Source: Enterobacter hormaechei subsp. xiangfangensis
GTDB taxonomy: Bacteria; Pseudomonadota; Gammaproteobacteria; Enterobacterales; Enterobacteriaceae
Direction of reading: 5' to 3'
NCBI RefSeq assembly: GCF_001729785.1
Contig: NZ_CP017183.1
Span: 1,550,001-1,614,000 of the forward strand
Length of the DNA stretch: 64,000 nt
Shown: positions 40,593 through 50,556 of the stretch, piece by piece
How the letters are laid out: each line of letters opens with the position of its first letter
Position numbering within the stretch: position 1 is the first letter of the stretch
Notes under the pieces: model-generated
What the model was told of the DNA's origin: nothing
Database searches by the model: none
What the model saw: the letters and a program-made list of their open reading frames with translations, nothing else
Program-made: the position numbers and the translations under genes

Positions 40593-42857
40593 ATGGGGAT
40601 CCACGTTATCAGTATGTGCGCCATTCTGGCCATAATCCCGCTCTATTGGTTACCCGTTTTGCCAGATTTGCATATTGTCTGGTTGCTGATTGCCGCAGGA
40701 ATTGCGTTATCAGTACAGCAGAGAAAATGGCTCAGGTTTTCAGGCCTCGCATTGCTTTTTATGTGCTGGGGGATCCTGGCCGCTCAGGAAAGCGTGTGGC
40801 CGATGAACCATTTAACGAAAGTTCCGCAGCAGGCCGAGGTGGTCATTACCGCAACGGACGGCGCAACGATGCATCAGGGAAGGATTGTCAGCCTCAATGG
40901 AGAACGTGTGTGGGCTGCCATGGGCGTGGCGCTGTATGGCAACTATCTGCCGCAAAACGTCTGCGTGGGTCAACGCTGGGCAATGACCCTGCGGCTCAGG
41001 GCGGTACACGGAGAACTCAACGATGGCGGCTATGATTCACAGAAAAATGCCTTTGCCCGACATCAGACGCTGAGTGGACGGTTTACCCATGCGGCGCTCG
41101 TTGACGAAGGCTGTAGCCTGCGTGCGCAGTACCTGACATCACTACAGAGTACGCTTTCAGCATATCAGTGGGGACCCGTGATACTGGGGCTGGGAATGGG
41201 GGAGCGGCTGTCGGTCTCGCGGGAGATAAAAAACCTGATGCGTGAGACCGGAACGATGCATCTGATGGCAATCTCGGGATTGCATATTGCGCTGGCCGCT
41301 TCTGTCATCTGGTTTCTGGCGCGAGGCATCCAGTTCTTCCTGCCGGGCCGCTGGATTATCTGGCAAATCCCCTTGCTGGCAGGGCTGATTTTTGCCGCGT
41401 TTTACGCATGGCTAACAGGCTTACAGCCGCCTGCGCTGCGCACGGCTATCGCGCTTGTGGTACTGGCGGCATTAAAAATGAGTAGTCGCCAGTGGTCGCC
41501 CTGGCAGGTATGGCTTACCTGCGTGGCGGCGATCTTGGTTTTCGATCCACTGGCGGTCCTGTCACAAAGCCTGGCGCTATCAGCGTTTGCGGTCGCCGCG
41601 CTTATTTTTTGGTATCAGTGGTTGCCTCTCCCGCTCTGGCAACGTGGCCGGTGCCTGCGGCCGCTGGTTACGCTGTTGTATTTGCAGGTCGGTATGCTGC
41701 TGCTTCTGTTGCCGCTTCAGGTGCTGATTTTCCATGGTTTCAGTCTCTCCTCGCTGGCGGCGAATCTGTTTGCCGTTCCTCTGGTCACGTTTATCTCAGT
41801 TCCGCTGATCCTGCTCGGCATGTTTCTGCATCTGTTTCCGGTGGCGACGCTGGAAAGTATCGTCTGGCTGGCTGCCGATAAATCTCTGGCAGGGCTTTTC
41901 TGGCTATTGATGCGTTTACCGAATGGCTGGCAGGACGTTGATGAACGCTGGCAATACCTGACGTTACTGCCATGGCTGCTGATCATTGGCTGGCGATTCA
42001 GGGCCTTCAGCGCAGTACCCGCAGTCTGTCTGGCAGGCAGCGTGGTGCTGGCATTTCCCCTCTGGCACAGGGCCAAAACAGACAGCTGGTCCCTGCATAT
42101 GCTGGATGTAGGGCAGGGGCTGGCGATGGTCATTGAGCGTCACGGGAAGGCCATTCTGTATGACACTGGGTTGGCATGGCCCGGTGGGGACAGCGGGCAG
42201 CAGCTGATTATCCCCTGGCTACGCTGGCATCATCTGAGGCCGGAAGGGGTGATCCTGAGCCATGAACATCTCGACCACGCGGGGGGACTGGCATCGCTAA
42301 AAGCTGCCTGGCCCGCAATGTGGATCAGAAGCCCCTTATCCTGGGCCGGGCATCTTCCTTGCTTTCGTGGAGAGCGATGGCAGTGGCAGGGTTTAACGTT
42401 CTCCGTGCACTGGCCACCCGAAAATACCTCGGCAAAAGGTAACAACCGCTCCTGCGTGGTAAAAATCGATGACGGCGAACAAAGCGTTTTACTGACCGGA
42501 GATATTGAAGGGCAGGCAGAACTGGCAATGCTGAGCCACCGCTGGCGTCAACTAGCGTCTACACTGATTCAGGTGCCGCATCATGGAAGTAACACGTCAT
42601 CTTCAACACCGCTGCTACAGCGCGTGGAGGGACAGGTTTCGCTGGCCTCGATGGCCCGCTATAACGCGTGGCGTTTCCCTTCCATCAAAGTAGTCAGGCG
42701 CTATCGAACTGAGGGATATCTCTGGCTTGATACTCCGCAGTCCGGACAGATATCTGTGACGTTTTCGCACCAAAGTCGGCAAATTCGCCGCTTACGTGAA
42801 CACTATTTACCGCGTTGGTATCATCAGTGGTTTGGCGCGCCCGTAGATAACGGGTAG
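40593..42857 (+). CDS. ycaI: ComEC/Rec2-family DNA uptake channel-like protein YcaI
   Basis: Homologue of the ComEC inner-membrane channel for single-stranded DNA uptake. The ATG at 40593 is chosen because GGAGGTG lies five bases upstream of it; it gives 754 residues, the length of E. coli YcaI. The N-terminal part is an OB-fold domain, then about ten membrane helices with the competence motif around LMAISGLHIALAA near 222. The C-terminal metallo-beta-lactamase-like domain has HEHLDHAGG near 558. Role in enterobacteria is not settled. msbA starts 36 bases later. Confidence 0.93.
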   Translation: MGIHVISMCAILAIIPLYWLPVLPDLHIVWLLIAAGIALSVQQRKWLRFSGLALLFMCWGILAAQESVWPMNHLTKVPQQAEVVITATDGATMHQGRIVSLNGERVWAAMGVALYGNYLPQNVCVGQRWAMTLRLRAVHGELNDGGYDSQKNAFARHQTLSGRFTHAALVDEGCSLRAQYLTSLQSTLSAYQWGPVILGLGMGERLSVSREIKNLMRETGTMHLMAISGLHIALAASVIWFLARGIQFFLPGRWIIWQIPLLAGLIFAAFYAWLTGLQPPALRTAIALVVLAALKMSSRQWSPWQVWLTCVAAILVFDPLAVLSQSLALSAFAVAALIFWYQWLPLPLWQRGRCLRPLVTLLYLQVGMLLLLLPLQVLIFHGFSLSSLAANLFAVPLVTFISVPLILLGMFLHLFPVATLESIVWLAADKSLAGLFWLLMRLPNGWQDVDERWQYLTLLPWLLIIGWRFRAFSAVPAVCLAGSVVLAFPLWHRAKTDSWSLHMLDVGQGLAMVIERHGKAILYDTGLAWPGGDSGQQLIIPWLRWHHLRPEGVILSHEHLDHAGGLASLKAAWPAMWIRSPLSWAGHLPCFRGERWQWQGLTFSVHWPPENTSAKGNNRSCVVKIDDGEQSVLLTGDIEGQAELAMLSHRWRQLASTLIQVPHHGSNTSSSTPLLQRVEGQVSLASMARYNAWRFPSIKVVRRYRTEGYLWLDTPQSGQISVTFSHQSRQIRRLREHYLPRWYHQWFGAPVDNG

Positions 42858-42893
42858 AATATGCGGCTATTTCAACAAATGCTGGTTTTTTGA

Positions 42894-44642
42894 ATGCATA
42901 ACGACAAAGATCTCTCCACGTGGCAAACGTTCCGCCGGCTCTGGCCGATGATTGCTCCTTTCAAAGCAGGCTTGATCGTGGCGGGCGTAGCGTTAATCCT
43001 CAACGCAGCCAGCGATACGTTTATGTTATCGCTTCTCAAACCGTTACTGGATGACGGTTTCGGTAAAACGGATCGTTCAGTGCTGCTATGGATGCCGCTG
43101 GTGGTTATTGGGCTGATGATCTTACGCGGAATCTCCAGCTATGTATCCAGCTACTGCATCTCCTGGGTATCCGGTAAAGTGGTGATGACCATGCGCCGTC
43201 GGTTATTCAGCCATATGATGGGGATGCCGGTCTCATTCTTTGACAAGCAGTCAACCGGTACCCTGCTGTCGCGTATTACCTACGATTCAGAGCAGGTTGC
43301 GTCGTCCTCTTCCAGCGCACTGATTACCGTTGTGCGTGAAGGCGCATCCATCATCGGCCTGTTCGCGATGATGTTCTATTACAGCTGGCAACTGTCGCTG
43401 ATCCTTATTGTGCTGGCGCCGATTGTCTCCATCGCGATCCGCGTGGTATCAAAGCGTTTTCGCAACATCAGTAAAAATATGCAGAATACGATGGGGCAGG
43501 TGACTACCAGCGCCGAGCAGATGCTGAAAGGCCATAAGGAAGTGTTGATCTTCGGCGGTCAGGAAGTCGAAACCAAACGCTTTGACAAGGTCAGCAACAG
43601 AATGCGTCTGCAAGGGATGAAAATGGTATCGGCCTCGTCGATTTCCGATCCGATCATTCAGCTGATTGCCTCTCTGGCCCTGGCCTTCGTCCTGTATGCC
43701 GCAAGCTTCCCGAGCGTCATGGAAACCCTGACTGCGGGTACCATTACCGTGGTGTTCTCATCCATGATCGCGCTGATGCGTCCGCTGAAATCGCTGACTA
43801 ACGTCAACGCCCAGTTCCAGCGCGGGATGGCAGCCTGTCAGACGCTGTTCAGCATCCTCGATTCCGAACAGGAAAAAGATGAAGGTACACGCGTGATCGA
43901 GCGCGCTAAAGGCGACCTGGAATTCCGTAACGTGACCTTTACCTATCCAGGCCGTGAAGTGCCGGCGCTGCGTGATATCAGCCTGTCCATCCCGGCGGGT
44001 AAAACCGTCGCGCTGGTCGGTCGTTCCGGTTCGGGCAAGTCGACCATTGCCAGCCTGATTACCCGTTTCTACGATATCGACCAGGGCGAGATCCTGCTTG
44101 ATGGTCACGACCTGCGGGAATATACCCTCCAGTCGCTGCGTAACCAGGTCGCGCTGGTCTCGCAGAACGTGCATCTGTTCAACGATACGGTGGCGAACAA
44201 CATTGCGTATGCCCGTACCGAAGAGTACAGCCGTGAAGAGATCGAGAATGCGGCGCGTATGGCCTATGCGATGGACTTCATTAACAAAATGGATAACGGT
44301 CTGGATACGATCATTGGCGAAAACGGGGTGCTGCTCTCCGGTGGTCAGCGTCAGCGTATCGCGATTGCCCGTGCGCTGCTGCGCAACAGTCCGATTCTGA
44401 TCCTCGATGAAGCAACGTCCGCACTGGATACGGAATCTGAACGCGCTATCCAGTCTGCTCTGGATGAATTACAGAAAAACCGTACCTCGCTGGTTATCGC
44501 GCACCGTCTGTCGACCATCGAACAGGCTGACGAAATCGTGGTGGTGGAAGATGGCGTGATCGTTGAACGCGGCAGCCATGCGGACCTGCTGGAACAGCGT
44601 GGTGTTTACGCGCAGCTTCATAAAATGCAGTTCGGTCAATGA
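42894..44642 (+). CDS. msbA: Lipid A export ATP-binding/permease protein MsbA
   Basis: Homodimeric ABC exporter that flips the lipid A core across the inner membrane. 582 residues as in E. coli. Six membrane helices in 1-320 and the nucleotide-binding domain with Walker [10 protein letters not shown] near 376, signature LSGGQRQR near 481 and Walker [12 protein letters not shown]. Its stop overlaps the lpxK start by four bases (ATGA), placing it in one unit with the lipid A kinase. Starts at ATG 42894. Confidence 0.98.
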   Translation: MHNDKDLSTWQTFRRLWPMIAPFKAGLIVAGVALILNAASDTFMLSLLKPLLDDGFGKTDRSVLLWMPLVVIGLMILRGISSYVSSYCISWVSGKVVMTMRRRLFSHMMGMPVSFFDKQSTGTLLSRITYDSEQVASSSSSALITVVREGASIIGLFAMMFYYSWQLSLILIVLAPIVSIAIRVVSKRFRNISKNMQNTMGQVTTSAEQMLKGHKEVLIFGGQEVETKRFDKVSNRMRLQGMKMVSASSISDPIIQLIASLALAFVLYAASFPSVMETLTAGTITVVFSSMIALMRPLKSLTNVNAQFQRGMAACQTLFSILDSEQEKDEGTRVIERAKGDLEFRNVTFTYPGREVPALRDISLSIPAGKTVALVGRSGSGKSTIASLITRFYDIDQGEILLDGHDLREYTLQSLRNQVALVSQNVHLFNDTVANNIAYARTEEYSREEIENAARMAYAMDFINKMDNGLDTIIGENGVLLSGGQRQRIAIARALLRNSPILILDEATSALDTESERAIQSALDELQKNRTSLVIAHRLSTIEQADEIVVVEDGVIVERGSHADLLEQRGVYAQLHKMQFGQ

Positions 44643-45616
44643 TTGCACGCATCTGGTCGGGTGAATCCCCTCTGTGGGTGCTGCTTCTCCCGCTCTCCTG
44701 GCTGTATGGCCTGGTGAGCGGTGCTATTCGTCTGCTTTACCGCCTTGGGATCAAGCGCGCCTGGCGCGCACCGGTACCGGTAGTGGTGGTCGGCAACCTG
44801 ACGGCGGGTGGAAACGGCAAAACCCCGGTGGTGATCTGGCTGGTAGAGCAGCTCCAGAGGCGCGGTATCCGCCCGGGAGTTGTCTCACGCGGTTACGGTG
44901 GTAAAGCGGCGCAGTATCCACTGGTGCTGAGCCCAGCTACGACAACCGCTGAAGCCGGTGATGAGCCGGTACTGATTTACCAGCGTACCGGCGCGCCGGT
45001 TGCGGTATCGCCGGTGCGCAGTGATGCCGTGAAGGCACTGCTTGCGGAGCATGATGTACAAATCATCATTACCGATGATGGTTTGCAGCATTACGCGCTG
45101 GCGCGTGACAAAGAGATCGTGGTCATTGACGGTGTGCGGCGTTTTGGCAACGGCTGGTGGCTTCCAGCCGGTCCAATGCGCGAGCGTGCGTCGCGCCTGA
45201 AAACCGTCGATGCCGTGATTGTGAACGGTGGTGAAGCCAGAGCGGGCGAAATCCCGATGCTTCTTCGTCCCGGACAGGCCGTAAATATGCTGACCGGCGA
45301 GCGTAAAGACGTCGCGCAGCTGGATCGTCTGGTTGCGATGGCCGGTATAGGTCATCCGCCGCGTTTCTTCGCAACGCTGGAGCAGTGCGGCGCGCGGCTG
45401 GAAAAACGGGTGCCGCTGGCCGATCACCAGGCGTTAGTTGCCGAAGAGGTTGAAAGGCTGGCAGCGCCGGGCCAGACGCTGATCATGACGGAAAAAGACG
45501 CGGTAAAATGCCGGGCCTTTGCGAAAGAAAACTGGTGGTATCTGCCGGTTGACGCTGAACTCAGCGGCGAACAGCCGGAACATTTGCTCAAGGAACTGCT
45601 CGCGTTAGTGCAGTAA
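44639..45616 (+). CDS. lpxK: Tetraacyldisaccharide 4'-kinase
   Basis: Phosphorylates the 4' position of the lipid A disaccharide on the inner face of the inner membrane. 325 residues, about three fewer than E. coli. An N-terminal hydrophobic segment ([18 protein letters not shown]) associates with the membrane. The P-loop [12 protein letters not shown] lies near 52-63 and the catalytic ITDDGLQH near 139. Coupled to msbA by start-stop overlap. The ycaQ gene follows 43 bases later. Confidence 0.97.
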   Translation: MIARIWSGESPLWVLLLPLSWLYGLVSGAIRLLYRLGIKRAWRAPVPVVVVGNLTAGGNGKTPVVIWLVEQLQRRGIRPGVVSRGYGGKAAQYPLVLSPATTTAEAGDEPVLIYQRTGAPVAVSPVRSDAVKALLAEHDVQIIITDDGLQHYALARDKEIVVIDGVRRFGNGWWLPAGPMRERASRLKTVDAVIVNGGEARAGEIPMLLRPGQAVNMLTGERKDVAQLDRLVAMAGIGHPPRFFATLEQCGARLEKRVPLADHQALVAEEVERLAAPGQTLIMTEKDAVKCRAFAKENWWYLPVDAELSGEQPEHLLKELLALVQ

Positions 45617-45659
45617 CTTCTACGCGGTTCCGGTGGCGCTTTGACTGACAGGAAAACGC

Positions 45660-46889
45660 ATGTCTCTACCGCAACTCTCACTTGCAGCCGCACGAAACCT
45701 GCATCTTGCCGCCCAAGGGCTTCTGAAAAAGCCCCGCCGCCGCGCGCAGCCAGCTGATATCCTCTCTACCGTGCAACGCATGTCGTTGCTGCAAATCGAC
45801 ACCATTAACATCGTGGCGCGTAGCCCGTATCTGGTCCTGTTTAGCCGCCTGGGAAACTATCCTCCGCAGTGGCTGGATAATGCGCTGAGTCAGGGCGAAC
45901 TGATGGAATACTGGGCGCATGAAGCCTGTTTTCTCCCGCGCAGCGATTTTGCACTGGTGCGTCACCGCATGCTCGCCCCGGACAAAATGGGCTGGAAATA
46001 CCGCCAGGAGTGGATGGTGGAACACGCGGATGAAATAGAACAACTGATTGCCCATATTCAGAAAAACGGTCCGGTACGCTCCGCGGATTTTGAACACCCG
46101 CGAAAAGGCGCCAGCGGATGGTGGGAGTGGAAACCGCACAAACGCCATCTTGAAGGGCTGTTTACGTCGGGCAAAGTGATGGTGGTCGAGCGCCGCAACT
46201 TTCAGCGCGTCTATGACCTCACGCACCGCGTTATGCCTCACTGGGACGATACGCGTGACCTGCTGTCTCAGGAGGTAGCCGAAGCCATCATGCTCGGGAA
46301 CAGCGCCCGCAGCCTTGGCATCTTCCTCCCGCAGTGGCTGGCGGATTATTATCGTCTGCGTCAGCCGCAGCTAAAACCACTGCTCGAAACGTGGCAGCGC
46401 GAACAGCGCGTCATGCCGGTCTCGGTAGAGTCGTTAGGTGAAATGTGGCTGCATGCGGATTTGTTCCCTCTGCTGGCGCAGGCGCAGGAGGGCAAACTCC
46501 AGGCGAACCACAGTGCCGTGCTGTCGCCGTTCGACCCCGTTGTCTGGGACAGAAAGCGGGCCGAACAGCTGTTTGATTTCAGCTACCGTCTGGAATGCTA
46601 CACCCCGGCGCCCAGGCGTCAGTATGGTTATTTTGTTTTGCCGCTGCTGCACAAAGGACAGCTTGTCGGGCGCATGGACGCTAAAATGCACCGTAAAACC
46701 GGCATGCTTGAAATTATCGCGCTCTGGCTGGAAGAGGGCATAAAGGTGACGGCTGGCCTGGAAAAAGGGTTAACGACTGCGCTCAGTGAATTTGCGCGCT
46801 GGCAGGGGGCGCATGAAATTGTACTCGGTCGCGTGCCTGTGGAGCTGTTTGCGACCTGTCGAGATGGCTGGGAAACAGACACTCCCTGA
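45660..46889 (+). CDS. ycaQ: Interstrand-crosslink DNA glycosylase YcaQ (AlkX)
   Basis: HTH_42-superfamily glycosylase that in E. coli removes alkylated and crosslinked guanines such as nitrogen-mustard crosslinks. 409 residues against about 410. Winged-helix modules pack around the catalytic Gln-x-Asp motif, visible as LLQIDTINIV near 41-50. C-terminal motif PARR... with RRQYGYFVLPLL is conserved in the family. Start ATG 45660 after a short gap to lpxK; ycaR follows 45 bases after the stop. Confidence 0.94.
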   Translation: MSLPQLSLAAARNLHLAAQGLLKKPRRRAQPADILSTVQRMSLLQIDTINIVARSPYLVLFSRLGNYPPQWLDNALSQGELMEYWAHEACFLPRSDFALVRHRMLAPDKMGWKYRQEWMVEHADEIEQLIAHIQKNGPVRSADFEHPRKGASGWWEWKPHKRHLEGLFTSGKVMVVERRNFQRVYDLTHRVMPHWDDTRDLLSQEVAEAIMLGNSARSLGIFLPQWLADYYRLRQPQLKPLLETWQREQRVMPVSVESLGEMWLHADLFPLLAQAQEGKLQANHSAVLSPFDPVVWDRKRAEQLFDFSYRLECYTPAPRRQYGYFVLPLLHKGQLVGRMDAKMHRKTGMLEIIALWLEEGIKVTAGLEKGLTTALSEFARWQGAHEIVLGRVPVELFATCRDGWETDTP

Positions 46890-46934
46890 AAAGGGAATGT
46901 GATAAGCTTTAGGGATTACCCATACGGAGGAACT

Positions 46935-47117
46935 ATGGATCACCGTTTACTAGAAATTATTGCCTGCCCGGTGTGCAACGGCAAACTGTATTACAGCCAG
47001 GATAAACAAGAGCTGATTTGCAAACTGGACAGCCTGGCGTTCCCGCTGCGTGACGGTATTCCGGTCCTGCTGGAAAATGAAGCCCGTTCACTGGTGGCAG
47101 AAGAGATCAAACCATGA
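46935..47117 (+). CDS. ycaR: Trm112-like UPF0434 protein YcaR
   Basis: 60-residue protein with a single zinc-ribbon-like CPVCNGKL motif near 11-18 and [20 protein letters not shown] after it. The ATG at 46935 with CGGAGG at 46925-46930 is the start; the frame opens at 46899. Function unknown. It overlaps the kdsB start by four bases (ATGA), a coupling found in E. coli too. Confidence 0.95.
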   Translation: MDHRLLEIIACPVCNGKLYYSQDKQELICKLDSLAFPLRDGIPVLLENEARSLVAEEIKP

Positions 47118-47860
47118 GTTTTGTTGTCATTATCCCTGCGCGTTATGCTTCAACGCGCCTGCCAGGTAAACCGCTGGTGGATATCAATGGCAAACCGATG
47201 ATTGTGCATGTCCTTGAACGGGCACGCGAATCGGGCGCCGGACGTGTCATCGTCGCCACCGATCACCCGGATGTCGCGCGAGCGGTTGAGGCCGCGGGTG
47301 GGGAAGTGTGCATGACCCGTGCCGATCATCAGTCAGGCACCGAGCGCCTGGCGGAAGTCGTCGAAAAATGCGGTTTCAGCGACGAGACGGTGATTGTGAA
47401 CGTGCAGGGCGATGAGCCGATGATCCCGGCGGCGATTATCCGTCAGGTGGCCGACAACCTGGCTCGGCGTCAGGTCGGGATGGCAACCCTCGCGGTGCCG
47501 ATTCACCACGCTGAAGAGGCGTTCAATCCGAATGCGGTGAAAGTGGTCATGGACGCAGAGGGCTACGCGCTCTATTTCTCCCGCGCCACCATTCCGTGGG
47601 ATCGCGATCGTTTCGCGCAATCGAAAGAGACAATCGGCGAAACCTTCCTGCGCCACATCGGTATTTACGGCTACCGCGCCGGCTTTATTCGTCGCTACGT
47701 CGCCTGGGCACCAAGCCCGCTGGAGCATATTGAAATGCTCGAACAGCTTCGCGTGCTGTGGTACGGCGAGAAAATTCACGTTGCGGTTGCCCAGGAAATC
47801 CCCGGCACCGGCGTGGATACCCCTGAAGATCTCGAGCGCGTACGCGTCGAAATGCGTTAA
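47114..47860 (+). CDS. kdsB: 3-deoxy-manno-octulosonate cytidylyltransferase
   Basis: Activates Kdo to CMP-Kdo for lipopolysaccharide inner core. 248 residues as in E. coli, starting [21 protein letters not shown], with the nucleotide-binding [12 protein letters not shown] motif at the N-terminus and NVQGDEPMI near 96-104. Coupled to ycaR. Members of this cluster (msbA, lpxK, kdsB) all feed lipopolysaccharide assembly. A GC hairpin follows the stop. Confidence 0.98.
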   Translation: MSFVVIIPARYASTRLPGKPLVDINGKPMIVHVLERARESGAGRVIVATDHPDVARAVEAAGGEVCMTRADHQSGTERLAEVVEKCGFSDETVIVNVQGDEPMIPAAIIRQVADNLARRQVGMATLAVPIHHAEEAFNPNAVKVVMDAEGYALYFSRATIPWDRDRFAQSKETIGETFLRHIGIYGYRAGFIRRYVAWAPSPLEHIEMLEQLRVLWYGEKIHVAVAQEIPGTGVDTPEDLERVRVEMR

Positions 47861-47867
47861 TTCGCTG

Positions 47868-47892
47868 GCATCCCCTCGTCTGGGGGGGATGC
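47868..47892 (+). terminator. Possible terminator after kdsB
   Basis: 8-bp perfect stem (47868-47875 with 47885-47892), 9-base loop. The nearest T-rich tract begins about 16 bases further, so efficiency is uncertain. Confidence 0.4.
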
Positions 47893-48003
47893 TCTCCCGC
47901 CAGGCGATTTTCCTTTTCTTTTTCATTATTGATCTCTACCGGGTGACATCCGGGTTTCGCGCGCTCATTATAAAAGCAGTAGTCTTAATGGGGGTAATCT
48001 CAT

Positions 48004-48897
48004 ATGGAACAGCTGCGTGCTGAACTCAGCCATCTCCTTGGCGAAAAGCTAAGCCGGGTGGAATGCGTGAATGAAAAGGCCGATACCGCACTCTGGTCGT
48101 TGTATGACAGTCAGGGAAACCCCATGCCGCTGATGGCCAGAAGTTTTACCTCGCCGGGCGTCGCCAGACAGCTGGCCTGGAAAATGTCAATGCTTGCGCG
48201 GGAAGGGACTGTCCGTATGCCGACGGTCTACGGCGTGATGACCCATGAGGAGCATCCCGGCCCGGATGTTCTGCTTATCGAGCGTTTACGCGGGGTTTCT
48301 GTTGAAGCCCCGACGCGTACACCGGAGCGCTGGGAACAGCTGAAAGATCAGATTGTCGAGGCTCTGCTTGCCTGGCATCGGCAGGACAGCCGGGGTCTTG
48401 TTGGCGCGGTAGACAGCACCCAGGAAAACCTGTGGCCGCTGTGGTATCGCCAGCGTGTCGAAGTGCTGTGGGGCACGCTGAACCAGTTCAACAACACCGG
48501 CTTAACGATGCAGGACAAACGTATTCTGTTCCGCACCCGGGAATGTCTGCCGACGCTGTTTGAGGGTTTTAACGACAACTGCGTGCTGGTTCACGGCAAC
48601 TTCACGCTACGCAGTATGCTTAAAGACTCGCGCAGCGACCAACTGCTGGCGATGGTCGGGCCGGGGATCATGCTCTGGGCGCCGCGCGAGTACGAACTGT
48701 TCAGGCTGAGCGAGGGCGGGGCGGCGGAAGATTTGCTCTGGCACTATCTTCAGCGCGCCCCCGTTGCGGAGGCCTTTCTCTGGCGACGCTGGCTCTATCT
48801 TCTCTGGGATGAGGTGGCGCAACTGGTCAACACCGGGCGCTTTAATCGCGCCAGTTTCGATCTGGCCGCAAAATCACTCCTGCCCTGGCTTGCCTGA
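48004..48897 (+). CDS. ycbJ: Phosphotransferase-like protein YcbJ
   Basis: Unknown role. 297 residues as E. coli YcbJ, related to aminoglycoside phosphotransferase/choline kinase folds. N-lobe around LMARSFTSPG, hinge LLIERLRGV near 95. Where active members carry HGD the sequence shows VHGNFTLRSML near 197, and the metal-binding Asp of the next motif is replaced by Gly-Pro-Gly (MVGPGIMLWAPREYEL). These changes suggest a non-catalytic or altered protein; I cannot tell whether E. coli has the same residues. It overlaps elyC by 24 bases at their convergent 3' ends. Confidence 0.9.
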   Translation: MEQLRAELSHLLGEKLSRVECVNEKADTALWSLYDSQGNPMPLMARSFTSPGVARQLAWKMSMLAREGTVRMPTVYGVMTHEEHPGPDVLLIERLRGVSVEAPTRTPERWEQLKDQIVEALLAWHRQDSRGLVGAVDSTQENLWPLWYRQRVEVLWGTLNQFNNTGLTMQDKRILFRTRECLPTLFEGFNDNCVLVHGNFTLRSMLKDSRSDQLLAMVGPGIMLWAPREYELFRLSEGGAAEDLLWHYLQRAPVAEAFLWRRWLYLLWDEVAQLVNTGRFNRASFDLAAKSLLPWLA

Positions 48898-49653
48898 CGA
48901 ACCCTTAAGCCACTGCCACAAGCGGCCAAGCGTCTCGTAGCCGACGCGGTCGCTGTGCATCAGCCATACCGGGGACGGGATTATCCGTTCCCACGGATTG
49001 AGCGGGGCGTCAATGGCCAGCTGGTTTGCCGGAGCAGGAAGCGGATGCAGGCCCTGCTTCTCAAAGAAAATCATTGCGCGCGGCAGGTGTGAAGCAGAAG
49101 TCACCAGCAGGAACGGCACATCACCGATGGCCTGTTTCACCGCCGCCGCCTCTTCTTCGGTATCTTTTGGGCTATCCAGCGTGATGATGGCGGAACGCGG
49201 TACGCCAAGTGATTCAGCCACTCTTGCTCCTGCTTCAGCGGTACTGACCGGGTTGGTTTTTGCCGCAGCGCCCGTGAAGATCATCTTCGATCCAGGATTG
49301 GCCAGCCACAGGCGGATCCCCTCGTTCAGGCGCGGCAGGCTGTTGTTGATCAGGTTCGAGCTGGGCGCCCAGTTCGGATCCCAGGTATACCCGCCGCCCA
49401 GCACCACGATATAGCCCACCTTCTGATTTCCCTGCCACGTCGGGTAGGTGTTTTCAATCGGACGTAATAAACCGTCAGCGACCGGTTGCAGGCTGAGTAA
49501 CAGCAGCGCCAGCCAGCCCACGGTAACGAGGGATTTACCGCTTTTCTGAAAGCGGCTAAACCATATCATTGCCAGCCCCAGCGCGATGAGAAGCAACAGC
49601 AGGGGAAGGGGAAGCATCATGCCTCCGATATATTTTTTTAGGGTAAAAAGCAT
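48874..49653 (-). CDS. elyC: Envelope biogenesis factor ElyC (DUF218)
   Basis: Inner-membrane protein with two N-terminal helices (about 12-30 and 38-56) and a periplasmic DUF218 domain starting near 80 (YIVVLGGGYTWDPNWAP). In E. coli it is needed for lipid-carrier and peptidoglycan balance at low temperature. 259 residues as in E. coli. The ATG at 49653 is followed by MLFTLKKYIGGMM. Convergent with ycbJ; the last 24 bases overlap the ycbJ end on the other strand. Confidence 0.95.
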   Translation of the reverse strand: MLFTLKKYIGGMMLPLPLLLLLIALGLAMIWFSRFQKSGKSLVTVGWLALLLLSLQPVADGLLRPIENTYPTWQGNQKVGYIVVLGGGYTWDPNWAPSSNLINNSLPRLNEGIRLWLANPGSKMIFTGAAAKTNPVSTAEAGARVAESLGVPRSAIITLDSPKDTEEEAAAVKQAIGDVPFLLVTSASHLPRAMIFFEKQGLHPLPAPANQLAIDAPLNPWERIIPSPVWLMHSDRVGYETLGRLWQWLKGSSGKPGQE

Positions 49654-49773
49654 CCTTTTTGGTTCCTTTTTTAACCATACAGCAGGCGATTGTCGGTGAT
49701 ATTACACCAGAGTGGTTCATTCTCCGCGCGGGTGTGACAAAATAGCGGTTTTGCAGTGAGTGGAACCCTCCCA

Positions 49774-50553
49774 ATGCGGGATCGCAATTTTGATGACATC
49801 GCGGAAAAGTTTTCGCGCAACATTTATGGCACCACCAAAGGTCAGCTTCGTCAGACGATCCTCTGGCAGGATCTGGACAAGCTGCTGGCTGAATTCGGTG
49901 ACCGACCGTTGCGCGTGCTGGATGCCGGCGGTGGGGAAGGTCAGACTGCAATTCTGATGGCGCAGCGGGGACATCACGTCACGCTTTGCGATCTTTCTGC
50001 CGAGATGGTTGCGCGCGCCGGGCGAGCGGCAGAAGAGAAAGGTGTGAGCGACAACATGCATTTTATACATTGCGCCGCTCAGGACATTCCGCAGCATTTG
50101 GAAACGCAGGTTGATCTGATATTGTTTCATGCTGTGCTCGAATGGATCGCCGAACCCCAGGCGATGTTAAAAACGCTGTGGTCGATGTTGCGCCCGGGCG
50201 GTGCGTTATCGCTGATGTTTTACAATGCCAACGGCCTGCTAATGCGAAACGTGCTGGTCGGCAATTTTGGCTACGTACAGCAGGGCATGTATAAAAAGAA
50301 ACGACGCACGCTTTCACCGGATTTCCCCCGTGAACCGCAGCAGGTCTATGGCTGGCTGGAGGAGATCGGTTGGGAAATTACCGGCAAAACCGGCGTGAGG
50401 GTGTTTCATGATTATCTGCGTGATAAACAAAAACAGGATGACTGTTTAGACGCCTTAACAGAAATAGAGACGCGGTACTGCCGCCAGGAGCCTTATCTGA
50501 GCCTTGGCCGCTATATACACGTCACCGCGCGCAAGCCGCAGATGCAAGGATAA
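49774..50553 (+). CDS. cmoM: tRNA 5-carboxymethoxyuridine methyltransferase CmoM
   Basis: SAM-dependent methyltransferase that turns cmo5U at the wobble position into mcmo5U (formerly SmtA). The ATG at 49774 (MRDRNFDDIAEKF) matches the E. coli start; a GTG at 49756 would add six residues. 259 residues against 261. The SAM motif is LDAGGGEGQTA near 52-62 and a later LRPGG turn near 155. mukF begins three bases after its stop, so cmoM-mukF-mukE-mukB form one operon as in E. coli. Confidence 0.96.
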   Translation: MRDRNFDDIAEKFSRNIYGTTKGQLRQTILWQDLDKLLAEFGDRPLRVLDAGGGEGQTAILMAQRGHHVTLCDLSAEMVARAGRAAEEKGVSDNMHFIHCAAQDIPQHLETQVDLILFHAVLEWIAEPQAMLKTLWSMLRPGGALSLMFYNANGLLMRNVLVGNFGYVQQGMYKKKRRTLSPDFPREPQQVYGWLEEIGWEITGKTGVRVFHDYLRDKQKQDDCLDALTEIETRYCRQEPYLSLGRYIHVTARKPQMQG

Positions 50554-50556
50554 TCT

